DNA from: Mycteria americana | Taxonomy: Eukaryota > Chordata > Aves > Ciconiiformes > Ciconiidae | DNA length: 64,000 bases | Assembly: GCF_035582795.1 (NCBI RefSeq) | Contig: NC_134370.1 | Span: 39,233,501 to 39,297,500 of the forward strand | Direction of reading: 5' to 3' | Shown here: positions 1 to 12,600 of the stretch, piece by piece | How positions within the stretch are numbered: position 1 is the stretch's first letter | Layout of the letters: each line of letters opens with the position of its first letter | The notes under the pieces: generated by a model | Databases searched by the model: none | What the model saw: only the letters and a program-made list of their open reading frames with translations | What the model was told of the DNA's origin: nothing | Translations under genes and position numbers: made by a program

Positions 1-582
1 AACAGGCATGTTTACTACTTGTACCGTAGAGTTTGGCTTCCCTCTGTAAGGACAAGAAAAAAAAATACATGTCAGCACAGAAAACAACCTAAGAGAATGA
101 ACCTCTTAATCCACAACTCCCTAACCTTCCCCTACTGTTATGCTAAAACTTCATTTTTTAACCTTTAAAGACTGCTGTGTGATTTCTACTTTCCATGTCT
201 GCATAGTAATCTAAATTGATTTCTTAAAACTGATTAACTCAATGTGGCTTTAAAAATACACTTTACATTAAGGAAGAAAAAAAATCACAGCTGTTCTGTT
301 ATACATTCTCACTTCAAACTATGTGCGTTAGAGCGAGGTGTGTAGAGGTGAACTTGGCAGAGGGGGGAAACCTTGCTGGGTGACAGATGGTAAGAGAAGA
401 GGCTGTTCTTGACAGGCGCTCCTGGTTTGTGGCTACCCCTGTGGCGGATGGGAGGAAATGCCTAGCACAGGCATTGGGGTAGGTGATGGCGGGAGCGGGG
501 ACAGGAGGTGGCACTGGGGTGTGATTCTGCCAGACGAGCGGCACTGAACGTTTGTCCTTTTTGCTGTGCTTGTATTTTCTAG
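1..582 (+). other. MCU: MCU intron 1, 3' portion
   Basis: Non-coding sequence leading to the acceptor TTTTCTAG at 575-582. The stretch at about 330-540 is G-rich on the plus strand and gives open minus-strand frames, which look like composition shadows. No repeat or second exon is recognised here. Confidence 0.75.
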
Positions 583-652
583 GTGCATCAGAGACTTTCT
601 CCTTGGCAGAGTGTGAGAGTGGTCTATTGCAGTACAGTAGTGCCCTCTGATG
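583..652 (+). CDS. MCU: MCU exon 2 (human numbering)
   Basis: Encodes 23 codons beginning [10 protein letters not shown] and ending [11 protein letters not shown], plus one base. It covers the end of the mitochondrial targeting region and the start of the mature chain. Acceptor TTTTCTAG precedes it and donor GTGAGTAT follows. The last base joins the next exon's first two to make GAA (Glu; Asp in human). Confidence 0.93.
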
Positions 653-3600
653 GTGAGTATTGACATGGAGAAACTCTTGGCTCACTTTTGACTTCACTAA
701 CTTAAATCACGTTCCCTGACCCCCTTTTCTGGTTGAGGCTTTTTTGGCTAGGAGGTAATCCAGTCTTGAACTAAGGAAGTGACAGAGGACAAAGTAAGTC
801 AAGAAGAATTAAGGAAATGGTCAACTTTTCTACTAACTGTCCTTACAAAACCAGACAGGCTTTATAAACAAAGATGTAATTGTGTGGAACTGTCCAAATT
901 TTTTTGCCAGGCTTTTTCCTGATGTGGCTGTGAGGTCTGTGTGATGCCTACCTTTCAGGGTACTGTGTGCCCTGTTAACTTTATTTATGTAAAGACAGTG
1001 CAGTTTGTACCAGCTACTTGCTCAAACGATTGAAAGCACGGTTTGCTGCAGTGAATAAGTTGTGAACCCCAGACAGTTTTCTTCCTTTATTTAAATTCTG
1101 GGACAGCTCAGACATTAAGCTTTTTTGATAAGGTTGTCATAACATAAAGCAAAAGAATGTACTGGTGGAACTTTAAAAATCTCAGTATGACAGAATGCAA
1201 AGAGGAAACAAGCAGCTTTGACATCACTGCCTGCTTAACACCTGTGTGCTGTGCGCAAAGACTAGAGCAGTTATGCTGACTGACACAAGTGGTTAGTGGA
1301 TCCTCTCCCCATTAAGGCTTGTTAATAAAGCCTGAAAGCTAATAAAGTAAAAGGGTCCGGCACAATTGCTTCCCCTGCCAGGATAGTGAGTGCATGCAAA
1401 CACAAAGAGAACATGACTGCTGTGGAGACCTCAAAATAAAAACCTGAAGGTGTAAATAGGTAGAAGCTTAGAGGACACGTGTAAGGTTGAGAGGATAATG
1501 TAAGTGTGTAGCTACTTGCCTGATTTGATTTTTACCTCTCCTCATATTGTGCTTGAATATTTCTCTTGTTATTTCTTCCAATAACTTCACCTCTACCCCA
1601 CTAGTAAATGTTCAACACTGACTTTGGCCACACCCTTTTTTTTTTTTTCCTGTACCTTGTTTTGGCCTAATGTATTGCTTAAGTTGTTCTTATGCAAGAA
1701 CACAAATCTTTAAAAAATACTAATGACCTGTTACTGGTGTACATATGGTTGAGTCAAAACTTTGTGATGCTTGGGTGGAATTAATACCTCAAAGCAACCT
1801 TGTGCTTAATATACCATGTAAAGCTTTTAAAATCCTCCATGATTGTATTTAGCAGCATCCCTGGCCAGGCTGTAGGTCTCTGTAAATGTAAGTGAAATAC
1901 ACTTGTATACTATTACTTTCTTTTACTTGTCCCATGTATTTAAATACTGGCTTAAAATTTAATTAGTGAAGATTGGCCAAAATGTTAGCTCTATAATTAG
2001 TGAAATGCCAAAATGCTTTGTCCACTTAGTAACTTGTAGTTGTCCTCATGCAGGCAATCCACAGGGCAGTCAGAGCAGAGGAGAGCAAGGCAGACTACTA
2101 TATTGCAGTGTCTTGTTAATAACTTTTACTGGAGCTGCCTGTTGCTGTCTCTTAGGTTTGTGTTATTGACACATCCTTTGGATTTTTTTTTTTATTTGCC
2201 TCTGAGCTCTGCCCTCTCCAATGCACTAAAAAATCTGACCAGATGTTACTTGTGTGGGAGGTGATGTGAGGATCAAACTGGAATTATGGACTTTCCCCAC
2301 CAGTGAATTAGGCTAGAAAGTTATTTTTACAAACTTTTTGTAAGGAAAACATAAACCAGCTCAAATTCCAGACTGACTGAGCCTGTCCTCCGAAAGACAT
2401 AATTTGGTTTTTAACACTTCACCTAAGCTGGAAATACTGGATAAAGGTTTCGTGTGTGCTACCAATGCTGATGACTCTTGGTGCAGTCTGGCCTACTGTG
2501 TTTATCACTGTGGTCTCCGTCTGGTCTGTGGAGGGTTAAAATGCAGCCGGGCTGGTGCTGGTAGGCACTTCCTTCAAAGCTGGCAGTCATCCCTGTGGTT
2601 GTTGTGTTGTACCAACAGGGATACATGGAAAAGTGTTGGTGCAAATGTTGTTATCTGTTCTGCTCTACAGTAAATTGGCTCACTGCCTGTATAATCAAGG
2701 TAGCATTTTAAACAGAGTGTTTTTCATGTCTTGCAGTTATGTAAGCAGTACATAAGTTTGCTGTATACGCTGCTCACAGAACCAATGAATTTGCTACTTA
2801 AGTGGCTATCTTAAGCTTCTAAACATGTTGATCGTTCCTTCTGAGCCTGCTATCACAAGTGTAGCTAATGCTAATCTATGTCTTACCAGTCTCTTGCTCA
2901 AATACTTGAGTGAAAGAATGCAAAAATCTGATAGCTGGTGTCATAACAGCTGCTGGTAAGGAGCTTGAAATTCTAACTATCCAAATAAATTGGCACTTTG
3001 CTTTTTTTTTTCCCCCAGTAAATACCTGAATGTTGTCTCTGAGTTTTAATCTTTGAAACACTAAAGCTATTAAAATCTTGTCAGGTGTCTCTGAGTCTTG
3101 AGAATAGGTATTTATAGGCTTCCAATTACTGGGGCCTCTTGGGATGCTTTAGTCCTTTTAGATGTCCATACTTGGTTGCTTTCACCTAGTCTTTAAAGAT
3201 GACAATGAAGACTTCTGTCAGCACTGGATAGCAATCCCCTAGAAGAGGGAACAAGCCTTTGTATGCTTGATTCAATTCATGGAGGCATGTGATGGTAAAC
3301 TCAAAAGCCTGAGAGAACTCTTCTGGCTTTGTAAAAGTGTATTTGGTGGATCCTTTCTCAATATCCATGAACCTCCCTTTTTGGAAAGACATGTTGCCCC
3401 AAGAGTTGTCCTAATATGCAAACCATCTTGTGATAAATGAGTTCATCACCTGGCTGCAAATCACTGAAAGACGGGAGATATGAAGGCTGTTGGTGGCAAA
3501 ACTTTCTGAACAGTGGCATGCTGAGAAATAGTTTCCTTCAGTAGTTAAAATTGCATTATTTGCTTCTATTTCTACTTGTGTTGACTTATTTGACCAACTA

Positions 3601-6600
3601 GTTTTGATGTTAGCTGCTTAAATTGACTTGGCATGTCAAAATGCAAGTTAGATGAGTTTAAGTAGATGGTGTGGTTCATGTAGTTGGCCAAAGCTACAAC
3701 AGGTGGGGAATACTAAGCCAGATGCTGTGTGGGTGGGTGTGACTGCACAATCCTTGAGACATGGCAAATGCTCTGTGCAATAAAGAAGACCTTACACTTT
3801 TACATAAGGAAAATAAATAGGAATTATTTTTATTTTCCTTATATAAGGAAAATAAAGTGAATCATTTTTAGGTGTGCTGCTATATTTTAGCAACTACTGC
3901 ACTGGGGGGAAATTTTGACTGTTTGTGACTCAGTAGAGGGCTTAGGGAATACAAACTCTTTAACTTTTTTCTATGTATGGATATCCTGAAGCACACAGAG
4001 TGGGCTGTCTTTCTGGCAGTAAAATAGTAACTAGCTTACAGTTCATACAGGTCACTACCATAAATCTTAGAAAGGTGCACTGAAATCCTTAAGAATGCTC
4101 TTGAAAAAGCTCCTGACAGCACTAAAGAAAAGGAAAATGTTTATCTACACCGAAGTAGTAATGTCTATCTTCTGAAGTACAAAGTGTATTGATCCCATGA
4201 ATTTTAGATGAAATGACCTTGAAGCTTAAATTCAGAGTGCTGGTCCTACAACCTCATACTCCTGGCTGCTCTCTTAAATATTTGTTGCCTTAGGACAAAG
4301 AGGAGGAAACCAGAACTAAACAAGAATAAAAAGGTTTGAAGTAGGTCCTTCCTTGATGTTTCCTAATATACACAGTCTGCCTTTGTCTTTCCGGCTGTAA
4401 ATCCTGATAAATTGCACAGTGTTTTGTCTTCCATAGTCCAAAATACTTTGGTTCTCAGAAACTAATCAAATACTATACTGCCATGTTGTGGCTTTTGCAT
4501 ATCATGTTGCCTTTAGTATAAATGTGACTGTGCTTAGAGGTAAGTATCTTCTAGTTTTCTACAAAGCACAGAAAGTTTAACACATACTGCCAAGTTAATG
4601 GGACTGAAAACCACTGACATACCTCAGTTTTTCTTTGATGGACACATCTCTTGATAAAAGATGAACCAAAAATTTAAAGTCTCTTTCATGTTCAGCTTAT
4701 AACCATTTGCCTTTTTCTCCATGGGACAAATACAGAACTGTTATGAGAAGATCTGTTAATTTTTAATGATAAACTTGTATTTTTGTCTTCTTTGTAGAAG
4801 TGACGGTGGTTTACCAAAACGGGTTACCTGTGATTTCTGTGAATCTTCCATCCCGGCGTGAACGTTGCCAGTTCACGCTTAAACCTATCTCAGACTCTGT
4901 TGGTGTGTTCTTACAACAGCTGCAAGCAGAGGACCGAGGAATTGATCGGGTTGCAATCTACTCGGCAGGTACCGTTGTTTACAAACTAATTGATTTACTT
5001 GCTTGCCAGCTATTTTCATTCAGCCTTTTGCTTTTTTAAGTAAAAGCTTGTTTATGACGTGAGTTCTTGGATGTTCCTGAAAAATTAGAAGGTAGAAATG
5101 CCATTTCTAGAGTAGGAGTAGTTAGCTGTCCCTGTGTAGTCAGGTCTAGCCAAGGAAATCTGACTGTAGAGTGAAGGAGGAGGAAAACATTCCTTAGCTT
5201 ACCTCCATTAGGACTAATGTCTATGTTTTTGCTGAGTTCCTTTATATGTAGTATGAAAGATGCAAGCTATGTAAAGGTTCTAATCTACTTGTAAGGAATT
5301 GGGTATAAAAGGTGGTACAAGGGAAATTGGTATCTTGCTTAGCGGCAAAAACTCAGTTGTATTTCACTTAATGTCGTATTTTACTATGTTTTGGTCAATT
5401 GCGAATTATCTGCTAGCCACTAAAGATCTGAAACATCGTGAGGATGTCTTATGAAAGTGCTATTGAAATAATTTCTAATGCTAGTGGGGGAAGGTGAAGG
5501 TCACTTAAGTGGATTGTATTGCAAAACATAGCAAAATAGTCAAAGTGTGTGGGATGAAGGGAACTGCTTTTTATAAGATGACCCCAAATATCACAAATCT
5601 AGAAAAGCAGCTGCATATGTAGCTCAGCTAGTATTTGCCATGTGAGGTCTCCCAGTATATATATCTGTCTGGACAAAGAGTATTGTCTGTGGGAAAATGT
5701 AGAAGTCCCACAACTGGATTTAGGATGGCATTACAACTTAGCCACAACATGTTTAGGTACTTTGTTTCTACTGTTTAACGAGACATCTGTGTTTGCCTTA
5801 CAGATGGCACACGTGTCGCCTCCTCCACAGGCATAGATTTGCTGCTGCTGGATGACTTCAAACTGATCATTAATGATGTCACGTACCATGTTAGACCACC
5901 AAAGAGAGGTAAACCAGCCTGGTCCTGGTAAACATCAGAAATAAATTTCAGTATTCAGTTCCCTGTTTAATTGCAGCATGCTTTATTAACTTGTTCAAGA
6001 ACATCAAATGTTATTTCTACAGGAAACCTTGCAGTTTCTAATCCTGCCCTTGGAGTCTAATTTAGTGATGTCCAAGTAATCGGAGTAGTCAATGATGAAA
6101 AGCAAATATTCATTCTACTCAAAGCCAGTATACCCCATAAGAGAAATAAATTAAGAAATGTAATTTCTTTTAATTTCTATTTTTTTCTGAATTTTCTTCT
6201 AATTATTGAAAAGTAATTAAATTTAACTCGTTCTGAAGTAGCACAATACAAAATGGGAATTTGATTGAAACTTACATTATCTGATTTGGAAGAATAAATC
6301 ATTCCCTCACCTGACAGTTAACATTGTTTCCTTTGAAGTGTGGTACTTCAAATATTGCAAATAAACCTTGAAACTTTGTTAGCTAACAAATGGTGAAATA
6401 AATGAGACTGTGCTCTTACAAAGTTACATTACTAAGAATCAAATAGGATGGGAAACCAACCTAATTTGAATCAATAAGAAAATCCTTTTAAATAATGGGC
6501 TTTGGACACTTGTGTAACTTTCAAGATGTGAAAACTTGCAAGAAGCTTTTGAGACTCCAGAGTTACTGGCAGAGGCAGGGACTTGGTATTTTCATCTACT

Positions 6601-9600
6601 TGCTACTCTTTCTCTTAGGGCAGCTTTTTAGGCTTAACGAAGCCCCTGGTTCTTGCATGCCTATACTTACTGCTGAGGACTTAAACAAAAGGACCAGTGT
6701 TGGAAATGTTGGTCTGCTTGTTGCTTGGCTCACAGATAGTGGGGGATTTTTGTCTACCTTATTGTTCTGTTATTGTTGCAGGCAATCCTGTGAAGTTTGC
6801 AAGCAGTATTTTTCTAAAAGGAATTTGTAGTCCTGTAGACAGGGAAACAAATTAGGAAGGATTTATAACTTGACTTGCATGTCCAATTGAGGTTAGATGG
6901 TGGAAATGCCTTCCCCTATTTATCTGGCTGTTTTCTGTGGTGTTTGGGCCTTCCTCTCTTATGCCTCTCTTCAAGCAGTAGATAATGAACAAAATCATTC
7001 ATAAGGCAAAAGCTGTGAGGGAACTGTTAATGTTCCTTTTACCATCTTGAGCAGTCTGAGTAAGACAACATGCTAAAGGAAGTTATCGATCAAAAATCAG
7101 GAGACTGATCATATCTTTTGGGACTGAGACTACCCTGGGTGGCTGACTTCTAGGAAGATCTGCTGATATATGCCATATTCCTCTGTAGATGTAGTTAGCT
7201 TCCAAGTACCATTTTGCAAGGAAAATAATAAAAATGTATTCCTGCATTTTATTGTTTACAATATAAAAATACCAAGTAAAAAAGAAATTTCTGACTTGGG
7301 GAATTTTGTGCAGCCACTTGTCCTTTGTGTATGGGAGACACTGGAATTTGGGAGTGCAGCACTGGGTGAGATGCGTTTCTCCCCATCTGTGGGTTAGACT
7401 GACCTCTATTAGAGTTGTTTTTTTCCAATCTCCTTAAAAGTACCTTGACAGAAAACTCACCATTAAGACTGGATATCTAAATCACTGGATATCACACACA
7501 CAAGAAAGTTACTCTCTGCTCTCTCACCCTACTGCTCTGCATCCTGAATGTGGTGTTTTCACACACTTATAAGATGATGTAAGCCAGAGAAGTGGAGTGA
7601 CGATTTTAACAAGGTGTCTCTTCCAACTGTTAGCCCCTGAGAGCAGGTGATGGTATCAAGCCTAGCTGGTCTAGTCTGTAATTTTTAATACCACTAAATG
7701 AGAATGCCAACATGGTGTCTATTTTTGTGCTGGAGAAATTGCTGTCCCAAGGTAAGGCAATTCATACATCCCACTTACCTAATGTTTGAGAGACCAAAGT
7801 CTGTGTTGGTGAGTTGATATGTTTTCAGTTAGCTTGCTTGTATGATATACCTGTTGTGCACTGCTAGGCGAGCTCTGGGATCACCTAGGTTACATGAAAT
7901 TGCTGCCTCTGATTCATTTGCCAAGGAGATTTCTATAGTTAGCTTGTATTAAAATGAATGTGTCTGTAAATAGGCACTGAGATTAGTTCTGTTAAACTTT
8001 TCAGCTACTGCTTTTCCATTTTTACAAAATCACCCTGTGTATTTTGAAATGGAAATGTCAGAACACTGTAATCTTAAATACGAAGTACTTTTTGATGGTC
8101 ACTTCAGTAGGAACACACTTTTTTTTTCTTCACAGGGCAATGGGAGCCCTTTAGCTGGGAGGGGGATGTGGTGTGCTTTTTAAGTGCCTTGGCACAGACA
8201 ACTGAGTCATTCTTTCCCTTCAGCTGCTAGTGTTAAAACTTAAGTTGACCATAGCTTCTTATGAATTGAAACTTTTTCACTTGTTGCTTGTTTGAGAGTT
8301 GCAGGCCAAGTCTAGATCAGTTGCTGCAGCTTTTCCATGTCGGTTCTGTTTTCTGTTAGTAAAATCATATTTTGAGAAGCTAACCTAAGGTACAAGCCCA
8401 AAAATGCTACAAAAACTAATTTTTTAAATTTATTTCTTTATTTGGCTAATATAAATTTATTTTGCTTTAATTTGAAACTCTTTTTTTCCAAATGGGGTGT
8501 GTAATACAATACCACTAGTCACAACTCTTACAAATTGATATCCTTTAAGAATCCTTTTCGTGTTGAAATGTGGGGATAAAGGCCATTTCAGTTAATGGTC
8601 CTGTTACTGTCTCTCTTTTAAATACTGTGAGGGAGAATTTTATTGCCTTGTAGGCAGCGCAGCAGGGGGTCACCCACAGAGTGTTGGGAAACAATTCCTG
8701 GCATTGGTACTCAAAATAATTATCGTAAGACTGCATGTTCTGGGGCCACCAACCCAAGATTTTCGGCTACCATCATCAATAACTACGGTTGCTGATGGTC
8801 TGTAGTCTGAATTCTGGCTGTTTCTTGACAGCTAGTGTGATGGATCATACTAATTTAGTTGTTCATTTGTGTTTAAGTCTTGTATATAAATATGGATCAG
8901 AAGTAGCTGTTGATATCTGGCAAGCTAATAGCATGTATCTCTTTTCCTTGTTCTTATCAAATTTTAGGAATTTCCAATAATAAAGCCTGGTTTTCTTTTG
9001 AAGAAATTGCATTGTCTTAGAGTGCTGGAGCTCTTCCAAAGGCTTCTTTGTTGAAAAGATGATTTCATACATTTTATGTGCAGACTAATAGCAGTTTCTG
9101 AAGAGTATATGAGAAGTTCTGTGGATAAATGCATATAAAACAGTCTCTTTTTTTCCTAGAGCTCTTAAGCCATGAAAATGCAACAACGCTGAATGATGTC
9201 AAGACATTGGTTCAGCAGTTGTATACCGCCTTGTGCATTGAGGAGCACCAGCTGAACAAAGAGAAGGAGCTGATAGGGAGACTAGAGGAATTGAAGGAGC
9301 AACTGGCACCACTAGAAAAAGTGAGAAGTTTCTCATTGTATTGTACTTATCCTCCAAATGCAGCCTTAATTTATTTCAAGGTTTTAATTAGGTCCCTGGC
9401 ATGCTTCAAATAGTTTTAAGGTCACTGAAGCAGAAGATGCACTAAGTATATACCAAACCATGTCTGGTTTTGGTTTCTGTGGAAGTATTTTGTTTCCTTC
9501 CTTTGTATAACTGGAAATCAGCTTGGTAGTAAATAAAGACTGGGGCTAATGCAATAGAACATCTCTGAACATAGAGAGAAAAAGCATTGTTGCAAGGCAT

Positions 9601-12600
9601 TCAGAGCATGCTTGGAGTAAAATACGGCTGATCGCAAGATACTGATGGAAAATAAGTCTAGATTTGTCTGCATAACCTAGACTTAAGTCATGTATCTTGA
9701 ACCACTTAGCATTTAATATAAATACAAGGTGGTGTTTTTACATTATCTCTTAATTATACTAACATAATTATTTTTGAGACTACAAGGCATGTGCTTCTGT
9801 CCTCTGCAGGTAAGGATGGAGCTCAGCAGGAAAGCAGAGAAGAGGACAACCTTGGTGTTGTGGGGAGGACTGGCCTACATGGCCACTCAGTTTGGGATTC
9901 TGGCCCGCCTAACCTGGTGGGAGTATTCTTGGGACATTATGGAACCAGTCACCTATTTCATCACCTATGGTAGTGCCATGGCAATGTATGCTTATTTCGT
10001 AATGACTCGCCAGGTAGGACCTGTTGTGCTGACTTTGACACGTCAATAGAAGAATTGTTTTGAGCTCTGCTCCGTAGAAAAATAGAAAAATTGTGCCGAT
10101 TTGCCCCTTCCTTATCCTGTCAGAACCTAGATGCCACTTGATTTAGTTTTTGCTGTACAGGATGGTGGTGTATGGTTGTGGGATTTTCTGGTGGTGGTCG
10201 TTGCTGATCTGGTTGCCTAACCATAAATGCTTATGTATGTTCTGTGATTGACTGCTTTAGCTATACAGGTTCATCTACTGACAGGTAGTGGTTTCTGCAC
10301 ACACACACACAGCCTCGCACACATTGACTTGCACCAGAGGCCTCCAAGTGCTGTGATCTATCAGCCCAAATAAACTATATGGGTACAGGAGGTACCTACT
10401 GAGTTTCAGGGAAGCACACCTCTCTGACATGAGGTGCTGGCCTTTTGAAGAGACAAGAAACTTTCAGGGATCATATTGGAAATGCTTTTGTTTAGGTATT
10501 TTGTGGATCTGGACTCTCTTCCAGATGAAGCAGATCTATTTGAATGCTTGCCCCTTGGTGCAATTCCAGATCTGTTGGCTCTCGGGCTCAGTCTTTCAAA
10601 AACTAAACCTGCTCCAGTGTTGGAAAATCATCGCACAAAGTGGAGCTATGCTTCTCTGGATCCTTGTAGTTGTGACAGACTCTGTGGATTTCTAGTACAT
10701 GGTTTGTCTCTGCACTCCCATTCAAACTTCATAATCCCACCTAAATAATAAGAGAGGGAGGGCTCAGAGTCTCTTCTGTCACAAGACCACCAGAACAGAT
10801 GCTGCAGGTGTTCCAGTGTGATGTCCCAGCTGTCTGTCAGCTGCATGATTTCAGGGGCTGAGGACACGTGTGCCCCTGTCAGGCCTCCTGCTATAGTTTC
10901 TGCCAAGTGCACTTGGAACTTCTGCCATGTTTGAACTCAGATTTGATGTTTTAATCAAGTCATCCATATAAACTAGTCCTCCTTCTGCTGGACTTAAAAT
11001 CTCAGTGTTTCAGGGATGGCTTGACTCTGAATGGAGCTTTTCTCCACCTGACAGCCCTGATGCATACCAGACACAGAGGCTGTGTGATGTTCCAGTGCAA
11101 GGGAGAGTTAACTTCAGCAGGCAGACCTGTGCTTTGTGGAGGCTATGTGGGATTTGGTGTGAAGAGCTCTGCTGCTCTGAGTTTTTTGCAAGCTCTAAAA
11201 AGCTGTCACTGTTTGCAGTAGAGCACCCCTGGCAAAAGCTGTGCTATTGGATTCTTGTTCTTGCCTGGATAGCTTGGTTGAGAGATGAACTCATGAGCAG
11301 CTATTGTTGGTTTAATTAGCCATTGCATGTTTATGACCTTAAGAAAAAGACAGTAAGGGGCATCTTACAAAGGCTTTCTTCTGGTATTTATAGCCTTTTT
11401 TTTTTCCCTCTCCTGTTCTCCCCACAAACTTGTCAGTATTGGAACCCTGAAATGTGTTAGTTTTTGCTCTCTTTGCACAGAAGGATTCACACATTCGGGA
11501 CAGGAGGGAGGTGATGGTAACTCACTGCTGGAGTGTAACATACTAGTAGAGAAGCAAATGCCTGACTATACTGGGTCTGGCTGGGATGGAGTTAATGTTC
11601 TTCATAGCAGCTGGTATGGTGCTGTATTTTGGATTTGTGACCAAAACAGTCTTGATAACACACCAATGTTTTTGCTATTGCTGAACAGTGCTTGCACAGC
11701 GTCAAGGCCTTTTCTGTTTCTCGTTGGTTCCCCCACCCTCCACTCCCTGCCCCCAGGAATACGCTGGGGGTGGGCGAGGTGTTGCGAGAGGACACAGGCG
11801 GGACAGCTGACCTGAACTGACCAAAGAGATATTCCATACCATATAACATCATATTCAGCAATAAACTGGGGGGGGAGGGGGTGGGAGGTGGAATTTCTTC
11901 AAAGTAGCCATTGCTCGGAGACTGGCTAGGCATTGGTCTGCTGGTGGGAGGTGGTGAGTGATTGCTTTTGCATCACTCTGATGTTTTGTTTTGGGTTGTT
12001 TTTTGTTGTTTTTTTTTTTTTTTTTCCCCTTCACCTATTAAACTGTCTTCATCTTGACTCATAAGTTTTTCTTGTTTTTTGCTCTTTTGATTCTCTTCCC
12101 CCATCCAGCTGCAGGGGAGTGAGTGAGTGACTGGGTGGGGGCTTAGTGGCTGGCTGGGGTCACCCCACCACACTGGGTGAGCTTAGATAATGCTGTCTGG
12201 TCTTGTGCCTTCACTGACAGAAACTAGTCATCCTCCCAAAACACACCCAATAAATACTGTGCTAATGTTACCCTGTGTTGCATCCTGTTGATGCTTTATT
12301 CCTATCTTCTCTCCTTTTTTCTTTTTAGGAATATGTTTATCCAGATGCCAGAGACAGACAGTACTTACTATTTTTCCATAAAGGAGCCAAAAAGACACGA
12401 TTTGATCTAGAGAAATACAATCAACTCAAAGATGCAATTGCTCAGGTAACAGGAATTTTTCCAGAAATAAGACAAAGAAATTACTGCTTCCTAGTTCTTA
12501 GCTGCTATTAATAGATGCACCTCAAATAAGAATGCATGTATCTTAGATTTTCAGCCCATTTTCTTGTCACAGCCCCAGTGCAATCACTGAATTGGCACTG

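Larger units (their letters stand above)
653..4797 (+). other. MCU: MCU intron 2
   Basis: A 4.1 kb AT-rich intron. It holds a possible decayed minus-strand retrocopy at about 3180-3500 and a 28-bp palindrome at 3829-3856, both listed separately. Several short open frames near 1966-2760 show no recognisable protein. No LTR or CR1-type element is recognised. Confidence 0.85.

Noticed and set aside
6495-6830. 111-codon open frame in MCU intron 4
   Set aside because: Hydrophobic but without recognisable homology, and no plausible splice sites in frame; consistent with chance.
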